Shown: positions 16,634 through 24,552 of the stretch, piece by piece
How positions within the stretch are numbered: the stretch's first letter is position 1
Layout: every line of letters begins with the position of its first letter
Assembly: GCA_013214965.1 (NCBI GenBank)
Contig: JABSRU010000023.1
Span: 1 to 64,000 of the forward strand
Length of the DNA stretch: 64,000 bases
Source of the DNA: Gammaproteobacteria bacterium
Lineage (GTDB): Bacteria; Pseudomonadota; Gammaproteobacteria; Enterobacterales; Psychrobiaceae
Reading direction: 5' to 3'
Position numbers and translations under genes: made by a program
The notes under the pieces: generated by a model
The model's input: only the letters and a program-made list of their open reading frames with translations
Told to the model about the DNA's origin: nothing
Databases searched by the model: none

Positions 16634-17495
16634 TTAGCACTCCTTTCTTTAACGCCTGTTTTGCTTTGCGTTTAGTGGCAATTAAGCCGTGTTTGGGGGC
16701 TAAGATGAACACAGCCATAAAGATAGTTGCCTGCAACACCACAATAATACCACCGGTTGCACCGTCAATGAAAAAACTTAAATAAGCCCCAAACAACGAT
16801 GTTAAGGTGCCAATCATCACGCTATAGATAATGACAATTGGAAAGCGGTCACTGAGTAAATAAGCCGTTGCACCGGGTGTGACCACCATCGCGATCACCA
16901 AGAATGCGCCAACGGTTTGCATCGCGGCAACCGTTGAAGCACTGAGTAAGGTAAAAAAAAGTATTTTCAATTTATTGGGACTAAGACCAATACTCCGGGC
17001 ATGGTTCTCATCAAAAAAAACCACCATTAAATCGCGCCATTTCACCAATAATATCGCTAATGACACGCCACTAATAATAATCAGTTGTAGCGTATCGCTT
17101 GGGGTAATCGCTAACACATTACCTAGCACAATGGTTTGAATGTTAATTGAGGTCGGCGATAACGACACCATAAACAAGCCTAATCCAAAAAAAGAACTAA
17201 AAATCAAACCAATAATTGCATCTTCTTTTAGTTTAGAGCGTTGATTCAAAAATAACATCGTGGTTGCTGCTAAGCCGCCCGAAAAAAAAGCGCCGAGCGA
17301 AAAAGGCAAACCCAACATATAAGCACCAGCAACGCCCGGCACAATTGAGTGCGATAACGCGTCACCAATTAATGACCAGCCTTTTAGCATTAAGTAAGCC
17401 GATAAAAAAGCGCAAACACCGCCGACTAAGCCACTAATGAAAATTGCATTAACCATGTAGTTATATTGGAAAGGTAATAATAAAGTGTCAATCAT
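16614..17495 (-). CDS. sitC: Mn/Fe-type ABC transporter permease (first)
   Basis: 293 residues, same ABC-3 permease family as its neighbour, with the matching loop [21 protein letters not shown] near residues 39-60. Hydrophobic throughout, with a basic C-terminal tail ([18 protein letters not shown]). The two-permease arrangement is typical of SitABCD/TroABCD/MntABC systems and differs from single-permease ZnuABC. It overlaps the ATPase gene by 4 bp, so coupling is tight. Confidence 0.9.
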   Translation of the reverse strand: MIDTLLLPFQYNYMVNAIFISGLVGGVCAFLSAYLMLKGWSLIGDALSHSIVPGVAGAYMLGLPFSLGAFFSGGLAATTMLFLNQRSKLKEDAIIGLIFSSFFGLGLFMVSLSPTSINIQTIVLGNVLAITPSDTLQLIIISGVSLAILLVKWRDLMVVFFDENHARSIGLSPNKLKILFFTLLSASTVAAMQTVGAFLVIAMVVTPGATAYLLSDRFPIVIIYSVMIGTLTSLFGAYLSFFIDGATGGIIVVLQATIFMAVFILAPKHGLIATKRKAKQALKKGVLNESATR

Positions 17496-18343
17496 TTAGA
17501 ACTAGCCACTGCGGTCGAGTTGTCTTCACCATATAACACCACTGGCCGCTCATGATCTGAGAGCACCGTGACTTGTCGGCTATCGTCATCATCGTGAAGA
17601 TCTTTACCCGCCAACACAAAGTGACGTAGCACACCACCAAAGGCGAGTGCTAAATTTTCACGGGTAAACACTTCATTGGTTGGGCCCGCCGCCAAAATCG
17701 TTTGATTGATTAAAACCGTTCGGTCACAGAATTCTGGCACGCTACCAAGGTTGTGGGTCGAGACTAAAATAACTTTTCCCTGCTGACGAAGTTCCCGCAG
17801 CAAGGCCATGATTTGATCTTCCGTGGTCACATCAACCCCAGTAAAGGGTTCATCAAGCAGTATGACTTCGCTTTCTTGAGCCAACGCTCGGGCTAAAAAA
17901 ATTCGTTTCTTTTGACCGCCAGAAAGCTCACCAATTTGACGATGTCTAAACTCGCCCATATTAACCCGCTCAAGCGCTTGAGCAACCAGTAAATGATCTT
18001 TCTTCTTGGCCATTCGAAACATATTCATGTGACCATAACGACCCATCATCACCACATCTTCAACCAAAATCGGAAAATTCCAGTCAATCTCTTCACTTTG
18101 TGGCACATAGGCCACTAAGTTGTTTTTTAATGCTTGTTTGACCGATAGCCCCATGATTTCCACTGAGCCTTTCGCTAAGGATACAAACCCCATAATTGAC
18201 TTAAACATGGTGGACTTACCACTACCGTTCATGCCGACCAATGCCGTAATTGAACCTTGGGGCAGTGAAAAACTCGCATGACTTAACGCGCAATGGCCAT
18301 TGTGATAAGTGACGCTGATATCTTTAACTTCTAAACCAATCAT
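17492..18343 (-). CDS. sitB: Mn/Fe-type ABC transporter ATPase
   Basis: 283 residues. Walker [10 protein letters not shown] near residue 37, signature [16 protein letters not shown] near residue 140, Walker B VILLDEPF, and a H-loop in VSTHNLGSV. The C-terminal 35 residues beyond the ATPase core ([18 protein letters not shown]) include an acidic and His-containing stretch that could sense metal, which is speculative. Powers uptake through the two permeases and overlaps the binding-protein gene by one base. Confidence 0.93.
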   Translation of the reverse strand: MIGLEVKDISVTYHNGHCALSHASFSLPQGSITALVGMNGSGKSTMFKSIMGFVSLAKGSVEIMGLSVKQALKNNLVAYVPQSEEIDWNFPILVEDVVMMGRYGHMNMFRMAKKKDHLLVAQALERVNMGEFRHRQIGELSGGQKKRIFLARALAQESEVILLDEPFTGVDVTTEDQIMALLRELRQQGKVILVSTHNLGSVPEFCDRTVLINQTILAAGPTNEVFTRENLALAFGGVLRHFVLAGKDLHDDDDSRQVTVLSDHERPVVLYGEDNSTAVASSK

Positions 18344-19221
18344 TATTGAGTCAATCCTTGAACAATCGTGTGAAGTGTCACGGTCAATAAATCGATATAA
18401 GTCGGGACTTTGCCATTGGGGCCGCTTAACGAATCAACATATAACACTCCAGCATAGCGAGCACCCGTTTCCCGAGCAACTTGCTGAGCTGGTCGCGCTG
18501 ACACGGTGCTTTCGCTAAAAATAGCACCAATATTATGCTGTTTAATCTGATCAATGACCTGCCTAACTTGCTGTGGCGACCCCTGCGAGTCAGCATTAAT
18601 TGGCCATAAGTAGAGTTCTTTTAAATCAAAATCGTTAGTCAAATAGCTAAATGCGCCTTCGCTAGTCACGAGCCAGCGTTGTGCTGGCTCAAGTGCTGCT
18701 AATTGCTGCTTAAATGGCGCGACGGCCGCCAGTATTTGTGCGCGATAACGCTTGGCATTTTCATTATAAATAGCGCCATTGGCTGGGTCATATTTGACTA
18801 AGGCTTGTCTGATGTTCTCGACGTAAATCAACCCATTATTGGCCGACATCCAAGCGTGTGGATTAGGTCGTCCCGAATATCGCCCCTGTGATATTCCCAT
18901 CGGTGATACACCGTCAGACACCACAATCGATGGCACATCATGTAAATTCTTAAAAAATTTCTCAAACCATAATTCTAAATTTAAGCCATTATAGAGGATC
19001 AAGTCAGCACCTTGTGCCCGGCGGATATCACTGGGAGTCGCTTGATAATTATGAATTTCAGCATTAGGCTTGGTGATTGACTCAACAACAGCAACATCGC
19101 CAGCAACATTGCGTGCAATATCCGCGATAACAGTGAACGTTGTCACTATTTTAAATTTATGCTGATGGCTATGGGCAGACAGGCTAACAGTAACCATCAT
19201 CAAGATAAAAAAACGAAACAT
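18343..19221 (-). CDS. sitA: Periplasmic Mn/Fe-binding protein of the ABC transporter
   Basis: 293 residues with a Sec signal peptide ([18 protein letters not shown]) followed by a His-rich HSHQHK. Cluster A-I solute-binding fold. The four expected metal ligands are visible: His in [12 protein letters not shown], His in [10 protein letters not shown], Glu in [10 protein letters not shown], Asp in VLYVDSLS. The His-His-Glu-Asp set is the Mn/Fe pattern of SitA/MntC/PsaA rather than the His-rich Zn pattern. An upstream in-frame start (19272) would hide the signal peptide; ATG 19221 was chosen. It starts 13 bp after sodX. Confidence 0.93.
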   Translation of the reverse strand: MFRFFILMMVTVSLSAHSHQHKFKIVTTFTVIADIARNVAGDVAVVESITKPNAEIHNYQATPSDIRRAQGADLILYNGLNLELWFEKFFKNLHDVPSIVVSDGVSPMGISQGRYSGRPNPHAWMSANNGLIYVENIRQALVKYDPANGAIYNENAKRYRAQILAAVAPFKQQLAALEPAQRWLVTSEGAFSYLTNDFDLKELYLWPINADSQGSPQQVRQVIDQIKQHNIGAIFSESTVSARPAQQVARETGARYAGVLYVDSLSGPNGKVPTYIDLLTVTLHTIVQGLTQ

Positions 19222-19234
19222 ATTTAACCTATAT

Positions 19235-19534
19235 TTATACGGGAGGCTCAATGACAAAACAGACACGAGCAAGGATTTTTTGAGGTATCACCGCGCCAAT
19301 TTGCGCCATAGTAACGCTTTGCTTACTTTCGCCTCGCAGCCAGTAATTACCTTGTTCATCAACATGATCAATGGTTTTAATCATGTCACCATATTGAGCA
19401 TGGTGTACTTTAACCACTTGACCAGCGCTTAATGACTTCTCTCGAAACCAGCGGTTAGTAATCACAAAACTGCCAGCAGGAATACGGGGAGTCATGCTCA
19501 CTCCCCGTACACGGCTAATGCCAAATCCAAACAT
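19235..19534 (-). CDS. sodX: Nickel superoxide dismutase maturation peptidase (S24/S26-like)
   Basis: 99 residues, a minimal signal-peptidase-like domain: GVSMTPRIPAGS with nucleophile Ser13 and Lys53 in DMIKTIDHV as the general base. In Ni-SOD operons such a protease (SodX) removes the SodN propeptide so that the mature N-terminal His can bind nickel. There is no TM anchor, consistent with cytoplasmic processing. It begins 5 bp after the sodN stop codon; this neighbourhood makes the assignment strong. Confidence 0.93.
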   Translation of the reverse strand: MFGFGISRVRGVSMTPRIPAGSFVITNRWFREKSLSAGQVVKVHHAQYGDMIKTIDHVDEQGNYWLRGESKQSVTMAQIGAVIPQKILARVCFVIEPPV

Positions 19535-19539
19535 GAAAT

Positions 19540-20043
19540 TTACTTATCCAATTTTGGGTAAATAAGTTCTTGAGCTGGTGGATATGGTGAAATAGCTTTA
19601 TAAGTTGTTAATCCTTTACTTAACCAAAATATTTCAGCAAAGCGATTAACTTTATCGAGTAAATCAAGCGTCGCGTCTTTATCAATATTTTGTTTCGCTT
19701 TAGAAGCCACTAACATAATGCTGTGCGTTAACTGGTGCAGTTCAGGAAATTGATCCAGCTGAGGCTGTTTGATGTAATCACCCCATATGACGCGGATTTC
19801 TTCTTTCACTTTAAAGCCATGCTGTTCTTTTTCAGCCACTAAGCGTGAAAATTGTGCTTGGTCATTAAGGGTTAAAGACTCTTTAGCACCTAACTCTTCG
19901 AGTAAATCAACCATTCGGATCATCGTTAAAACGGCAATCTGCGCACTAATTGGATCGTAAATTTTACAAGGAATATCACAATGAGCGGCAACACTCGAGA
20001 ATGATAATTTTTTGTCTAAAGACGAGATTAGATTGAATAACAT
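19540..20043 (-). CDS. sodN: Nickel-containing superoxide dismutase precursor
   Basis: Converts superoxide to hydrogen peroxide and oxygen with a Ni centre. 167 residues: a 20-residue propeptide ending in SVAA, then the diagnostic nickel hook HCDIPCKIY (His21, Cys22, Cys26, Tyr29), then a four-helix bundle. A longer frame back to 20118 is possible but ATG 20043 gives the usual short, non-Sec propeptide, so cleavage should be by the adjacent SodX. The pairing sodN-sodX followed by a metal ABC transporter is in one apparent operon. Ni-SOD spares iron and manganese, fitting control by an iron-type operator. Confidence 0.97.
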   Translation of the reverse strand: MLFNLISSLDKKLSFSSVAAHCDIPCKIYDPISAQIAVLTMIRMVDLLEELGAKESLTLNDQAQFSRLVAEKEQHGFKVKEEIRVIWGDYIKQPQLDQFPELHQLTHSIMLVASKAKQNIDKDATLDLLDKVNRFAEIFWLSKGLTTYKAISPYPPAQELIYPKLDK

Positions 20044-20053
20044 GGTAAATTCC

Positions 20054-20260
20054 TTATTTTTTATTACGATGAGTTTGTTTATTGCCGAAAATTTTATAGG
20101 CAGCATATCCTGCTGCAATCGCCACTGGAGCCAACCACAACAAGTGAATCAAGTTAGCAGATTGAGCAGCATGATCATGTCCTGGGTGAGCCAAAACGGC
20201 CGGGGCAACTAGCGATAAACTCGCGATTGCACAGTTGAATTTAGTCATTATTTTTTTCAT
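20054..20260 (-). CDS. Small membrane protein with predicted N-terminal HPGHDH metal motif
   Basis: 68 residues: signal peptide ending VLA, then HPGHDHAAQS, a single TM helix (LLWLAPVAIAAGYAAYKIF) and a basic tail. Cleavage after VLA would leave a free N-terminal His plus two more His within six residues on the periplasmic side. The HPGH start recalls nickel permeases of the HupE/UreJ family, but the rest of those proteins is absent. AGGA lies 7 bp before ATG 20260. It sits 10 bp upstream of sodN, so a role in nickel capture or delivery is a reasonable but untested guess. Confidence 0.8.
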   Translation of the reverse strand: MKKIMTKFNCAIASLSLVAPAVLAHPGHDHAAQSANLIHLLWLAPVAIAAGYAAYKIFGNKQTHRNKK

Positions 20261-20281
20261 TTTGGTATCCTATTGCTATTA

Positions 20282-20710
20282 TTAATGAAGAGTTTGAGCC
20301 GGTGAAGTCAGCCAGTCTTTTGTGGCTTGCAATGCGTGATAACACTGTTCGCAAATTGGATGATTTTTGCTAAATTCAAGCAATGGCATTAAGGTGATTT
20401 TGATCGCCCGCATCGCCATGGCTTGTAGCTCATCAGAGATGGAATCATCTTGGGACAAGGCCAACATCCATTGATGAGGTAGGGTTAAATAACGTAAAGC
20501 GAGTTCACTGTCTCCCTGCTCTTCAAACAATGTCGATAAATTATGTAATCCGGCAATCCAGGCTAGGAGCAATTCAACATTATTACGATCCTCTTGCCAA
20601 TCCAGTTCAATTAGCGCCAGTGCTTTGTTGTAATATTGCTCAGCATCTAACCAAGCACACTGATCAAAACAATCATTACCCTCGCGCATTAACGTTTGCC
20701 AAATTTGCAT
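20282..20710 (-). CDS. TPR-like protein with CxxC, first gene of the sodN unit
   Basis: 142 residues. Helical repeats of TPR type (residues 10-40: FDQCAWLDAEQYYNKALALI, then AGLHNLSTLFEEQGDSELAL). Two cysteine pairs are present, CFDQC near residue 14 and HPICEQCYHA near 117. The Cys/His pairs could bind a metal or support disulfide chemistry. No signal peptide, so cytoplasmic. First gene behind the palindromic promoter and 21 bp from the HPGHDH gene. I do not recognise a characterised family; an assembly or scaffold factor for Ni-SOD or the transporter is speculation. Confidence 0.8.
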   Translation of the reverse strand: MQIWQTLMREGNDCFDQCAWLDAEQYYNKALALIELDWQEDRNNVELLLAWIAGLHNLSTLFEEQGDSELALRYLTLPHQWMLALSQDDSISDELQAMAMRAIKITLMPLLEFSKNHPICEQCYHALQATKDWLTSPAQTLH

Positions 20711-20727
20711 ATCGCCACCTAAATAAA

Positions 20728-20767
20728 AATGATTCTTATTTATAAGTAAGAATCATTCGTATGTAAA
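20728..20767 (-). promoter_or_regulatory. Promoter of the sodN-sit unit with an overlapping Fur-family-like palindrome
   Basis: On the minus strand -35 TTTACA (20762-20767) and -10 TATAAA (20739-20744) are 17 bp apart. A 30-bp near-perfect palindrome (20728-20757) with arms AATGATTCTTA and TAAGAATCATT covers the -10 and most of the spacer, so a bound repressor would block polymerase. The arms resemble Fur boxes; a nickel-responsive Fur homologue (Nur) is the alternative. Confidence 0.7.
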
Positions 20768-20820
20768 GGTAAATCGCACAATTTTAGATAAATTGCGCGT
20801 TTATGACTGTTTTTTAAACA

Positions 20821-23028
20821 TTAGTCCCAACGATAGTTAAATTCGAGTCCAATCACCCGTGGGTCAGAGACTTCACCCGAATTAATCTGATGCATATTAC
20901 CGACCGTTAAATTCGGCTGATTTTGGGTTGGGATAAAACTATTAAAATTATATTGTGAAATAACAATTTGTTTATCCATTAAGTTTCTGGCGTAAAAATA
21001 AACATCCCATAAGTCAGTTTCATAACCAAGCTTAACGTTGAGCTTGGTTAATGCTTTAATTTGATCGGTGTTTTCCGCCCGATCGTAGAACTTCGATCTA
21101 AAATTGGCATCGACATGTAAAAACCAGTGATCGCCAAAGCGATAAGTACTGGTCACTGACGCCGTATATTTTGAGGCATCGGGGAATTGATTCCCTGAAT
21201 AATCAAATATCTCAGCGCCGGTTGTTTCATCAAAAGATTTGAAAGTATCAAATTTAGTGTCGTTATAACCCAATCCTGCGGTAATTTTCCAATCATCGGT
21301 TGCATAGTAGGTAATATCCATTTCAACACCACTTAAGGTCGATTCACCCGCATTGCGAGTTTCATTATCAAAAGGACGTGGCGAGCGCGTGACATAGACT
21401 TGCTGATCTTGCCACTTATAGATAAACGCATTGGCATTGACCACTAATGTTTTATCTAACCAGGTGCTGCGAACAGCTAGTTCATAAGTATCGTTATACT
21501 CGGCATCAAACGGCACCGCAATTCCTCGAGCCACATTGACACTTAAGCCACCACTACGATAACCAGTTGAGTAAATGGTACTAACATTGATATCGTCGCT
21601 CAACTGATAGGTAACGCTTACACGCGGCAAAACCACATTATAAGTTTCTTGTCCTTGGCCAGGAGTGGTCGCTTCATTTATTAAACCATCAACTAGTTGA
21701 TTATAAGGACCGAGTTCATTAATTCTTTTTGCGTTATTTTTACTAAAGGTGGTCACTTTTTCACGATCAAAACGCAAACCAAGATTCATCGACCAATCAT
21801 CATTAATCGAAATATCATTTGAGGTATAGAGTGCGAGATTTTTGTGACTGAGCTCATTCACAATATTATATTGTAATAGCAATGGAATAACCGCTGTACC
21901 AAACGGATATTCAATCAAGCGCGTACGTTTATTGAAAGATGATGATTCAATATTAGAGTGATACAACGCCACCACCGATGTTAACCAATCGTTGTGATAA
22001 TAAAACTTAAACTCTTGACTAAATGAACGCTCATTACTATCGTAATGACCTGGTGTAAAGCTGGTTAACTCCGTGCTATCAGGATCATTAGTCCTAACCT
22101 GCTCAATATTTGAATACGTGGTAGTGGCATCAAATGACCATTGATCGTTAATTGTATAGTCAAGATTGAACACCGCAATCTCTTCATCTTGTTTCGTTTC
22201 AGTGAGATCATTTTGGATGGTTTTACGTGCAAAAAGATCAAACGTCTTGCCATCACCTCGACTGTACATGTACTCGCTGCCATACACTTTATCAATATTG
22301 GTATAACTTAAACGTAATTTAAGATCATCTGAGGCGTCATAACGGAACTTGGTTCTAATGGTAAGGAGCTTGTCACGATCCCAATCATCGCGGTTTAAAG
22401 TGGTATTTTCTACAAACCCTTTATTATAGCGCTTATCTACGACAATTCTGGCGGCTAGTTTTTGATCAATCAGGTTTAAGTTTTGCGCGATTGCTAACTG
22501 GTAATCCCCATTATCGGTTAAGCCAGCACGTCCCCGCCCGGTAAAGTCAAAATCAGCAGCAGCAGTACGCAAATGAATCGCACCCGCTAAGGCATTTCGG
22601 CCTTGTGTTGTCGATTGTGGGCCTTTTAATATTTCAACGGCTTCAAGATCGAAAATAGACAAACCGCTGCGACGAATCGAAATACTTGGCATCACAGCAC
22701 CATCAACATAGACACTAGCAACATCAGATGTACCGCTAATACCGGTATTTGATATTCCTCTAATGGTGAAACCATAATCACCATTAGTCGAGCTAACATT
22801 CGAGGTTGTTGCAAATAAATCGAACAAGGTAGCGCTGGTGCTCTCTTCGATATCTGATTGAGTAAAAACAGCCACGCTTGATGTCGTTTCCTGCAGTGAA
22901 CGGGTAATTTTTTCACCTTTGACCATGATCACTTCAATGCCATTCGCTGCGGCGTCATCAGCTAATACTGATGGTGAAATAAAACTTGCTGCAACACTAA
23001 GTGCTAATAAACTTATTTTGGTATTCAT
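20821..23028 (-). CDS. TonB-dependent outer-membrane receptor
   Basis: 735 residues: signal peptide (to VLADDAAANG), an N-terminal TonB-box region (IEVIMVKGEK), plug domain (SLQETTSSVAVFTQSDIEES through VEILKGPQSTTQGRNALAGA) and a 22-strand barrel ending in the aromatic NYRWD. The plug and barrel resemble ferric-siderophore receptors, but the ligand is not predictable. A promoter with a Fur-like box lies upstream (23050-23093). It ends just above the sodN-unit promoter, so it is probably transcribed separately from the sodN unit but under similar metal control. Confidence 0.93.
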   Translation of the reverse strand: MNTKISLLALSVAASFISPSVLADDAAANGIEVIMVKGEKITRSLQETTSSVAVFTQSDIEESTSATLFDLFATTSNVSSTNGDYGFTIRGISNTGISGTSDVASVYVDGAVMPSISIRRSGLSIFDLEAVEILKGPQSTTQGRNALAGAIHLRTAAADFDFTGRGRAGLTDNGDYQLAIAQNLNLIDQKLAARIVVDKRYNKGFVENTTLNRDDWDRDKLLTIRTKFRYDASDDLKLRLSYTNIDKVYGSEYMYSRGDGKTFDLFARKTIQNDLTETKQDEEIAVFNLDYTINDQWSFDATTTYSNIEQVRTNDPDSTELTSFTPGHYDSNERSFSQEFKFYYHNDWLTSVVALYHSNIESSSFNKRTRLIEYPFGTAVIPLLLQYNIVNELSHKNLALYTSNDISINDDWSMNLGLRFDREKVTTFSKNNAKRINELGPYNQLVDGLINEATTPGQGQETYNVVLPRVSVTYQLSDDINVSTIYSTGYRSGGLSVNVARGIAVPFDAEYNDTYELAVRSTWLDKTLVVNANAFIYKWQDQQVYVTRSPRPFDNETRNAGESTLSGVEMDITYYATDDWKITAGLGYNDTKFDTFKSFDETTGAEIFDYSGNQFPDASKYTASVTSTYRFGDHWFLHVDANFRSKFYDRAENTDQIKALTKLNVKLGYETDLWDVYFYARNLMDKQIVISQYNFNSFIPTQNQPNLTVGNMHQINSGEVSDPRVIGLEFNYRWD

Positions 23029-23049
23029 ACAACCTCAAAAACAAACAAT

Positions 23050-23093
23050 AATAGAAACGATTCGTATTATATTGCTAACTCATTCAAATGCAA
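23050..23093 (-). promoter_or_regulatory. TonB-receptor promoter with Fur-like box
   Basis: On the minus strand -35 TTGCAT (23088-23093) and -10 TATAAT (23066-23071) are 16 bp apart. The 19 bp at 23050-23068 (minus: AATACGAATCGTTTCTATT) share about 13 of 19 positions with the Fur-type sequence AATGAGAATCATTCTCATT, immediately overlapping the -10. Confidence 0.6.
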
Positions 23094-23150
23094 CATTTAA
23101 GACTGAATTAATCATATTTTTGGCACTAAAGGACTATTGATGTTAATCTA

Positions 23151-23169
23151 AATGGAAATCATTATTATA
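23151..23169 (+). promoter_or_regulatory. Fur-like box upstream of pseudoazurin
   Basis: AATGGAAATCATTATTATA matches the Fur-type sequence AATGAGAATCATTCTCATT at about 14 of 19 positions, 34 bp before the pseudoazurin ATG and inside the likely promoter/leader region. Scored by eye only. Confidence 0.5.
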
Positions 23170-23202
23170 ATATTATTAACAATGACAATCTGGAGAAAAT
23201 AT

Positions 23203-23646
23203 ATGCTAAATCGTAGTACTATTGCTGGGGTCGCTCTGCTTATGTGTGCACCACTACTTAATGCCGCCGAACACACGGTAAAAATGATGACTTCTGGCGC
23301 TAATGGCCAAATTATGGTGATGGAACCGGGTTATTTAAAAATAGCTATGGGTGATACGGTTAATTTTGTGCCCTCTGATCCGAGTCACAATGCACAATCG
23401 ATGTCGATTCCTAAAGGCGCTGAAAATTTCACGACACCAATGGGTAAATCAGCAAAAGTCAGCTTTACTCAAGAAGGAGTCTATCTTTACAAATGCTTAC
23501 CCCATGTGCCACTAGGCATGGTTGGTGTGATCCAAGTTGGCAATGCGGTTAACCTCGAACAAACTAAGACTGATTTAGTTAAAATAAAATCATCGATTGC
23601 GATGAACAAAGACCGTATTGAGAAATACATGGCTCAAGTTAAATAA
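23203..23646 (+). CDS. Pseudoazurin-like blue copper protein
   Basis: 147 residues: Sec signal peptide (MLNRSTIAGVALLMCAPLLN to AA), then a cupredoxin domain. Type 1 copper ligands are visible: His62 in DPSHNAQS, and Cys98, His101 and Met106 in KCLPHVPLGM. The short spacing of the C-terminal ligands and KMMTSGANGQIMVMEPGYLK near the mature N-terminus match pseudoazurin, a periplasmic electron carrier to nitrite reductase or other copper enzymes. GGAG at 23192-23195 selects ATG 23203 over the in-frame ATG 23152. No denitrification genes are nearby. It is divergent from the TonB receptor. Confidence 0.94.
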   Translation: MLNRSTIAGVALLMCAPLLNAAEHTVKMMTSGANGQIMVMEPGYLKIAMGDTVNFVPSDPSHNAQSMSIPKGAENFTTPMGKSAKVSFTQEGVYLYKCLPHVPLGMVGVIQVGNAVNLEQTKTDLVKIKSSIAMNKDRIEKYMAQVK

Positions 23647-23672
23647 CGGCTCTATTCATTAAAAAGCCAGGC

Positions 23673-24542
23673 TTATTGTTTGAGTCTGGTTATTCTATAA
23701 CTACCAATAGCAATTAATATTAGCACCACGGAAATGCTCATTATTATTCGACTAATTAATAGAATATATTGGCTAGTCTCTGTTGTTTTAATTTGTATTT
23801 CTTGTTCAGTATTCTCAAACTGCTGGTTAGATTGAGTCATCAGATTATCCAGTAATTGACTCACCAAATTCGCTTTCCCCCGTAATCGTCCATGAAGCTT
23901 TAATCGCGCTAATTGCAAATTGGCGATACTATTTTTACCGCTTATTAATTGGATAATGATAGTCATATTATTATCAGCAGTCTCAGGTGAATGGCTTAAA
24001 CTCACTAATAATAGTCCTAACTCTCGATTAACCTCCCGTATTTCTTGACTTAATTTGGAGGCTAAAATAACGCCAATACCATGAGTCATTTTCTGATAAA
24101 TACTCAAGCGATGAGATGAGCTTTTAACTAACGTTAACCCCATTATCCCTTGATAAAATTGATGGCTATTCTCAGTCAACTGTGCACGGGTACCTATCAA
24201 TGTTTGTGCATCAATTGCTTGTTGATTGAGTAACTCTACAATAGGGATAAGATTTTCATGGATCTGATCATCAAACTTGAGTTGTTTAATACTTGTTAGT
24301 TTCGCTACATGAGCGGTTAATATTAACGGAATTTCGACCCGATCTATTTCTTGGTTAAGCAATTTCAATTGCTGTGTAACCACCAAAAATTGCTGAATAT
24401 TTTTTTGTTCGCTGACCAATCCATTATTCATTGATTCAATATTCTGGGTCAGAATATATTGCTTGCGCAACTCAATACCAATAGCAATTATCAGTAATGT
24501 TATGGTCAACACAAACAACCAAGTCCTCCATTTTGACATCAT
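23673..24542 (-). CDS. Two-TM protein with a helical periplasmic domain
   Basis: 289 residues: N-terminal TM (TWLFVLTITLLIIAIGIEL), about 230 residues of mostly helical, Gln/Leu-rich sequence, and a C-terminal TM (IIMSISVVLILIAIGSYRI) with only a few cytoplasmic residues. The layout is that of a chemoreceptor or sensor-kinase ligand domain without any HAMP or output domain, so the frame looks complete but unusual. It starts 10 bp after the stop of the nucleotidase-like gene, so the two are likely made together. Function unknown. Confidence 0.75.
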   Translation of the reverse strand: MMSKWRTWLFVLTITLLIIAIGIELRKQYILTQNIESMNNGLVSEQKNIQQFLVVTQQLKLLNQEIDRVEIPLILTAHVAKLTSIKQLKFDDQIHENLIPIVELLNQQAIDAQTLIGTRAQLTENSHQFYQGIMGLTLVKSSSHRLSIYQKMTHGIGVILASKLSQEIREVNRELGLLLVSLSHSPETADNNMTIIIQLISGKNSIANLQLARLKLHGRLRGKANLVSQLLDNLMTQSNQQFENTEQEIQIKTTETSQYILLISRIIMSISVVLILIAIGSYRITRLKQ

Positions 24543-24552
24543 GTGTAACTTC

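Noticed and set aside
15782-19221. Zinc (ZnuABC) or nickel transporter identity of the ABC system
   Set aside because: Two permease genes and a His-His-Glu-Asp ligand set in the binding protein fit the Mn/Fe type better; nickel is not excluded by sequence alone.
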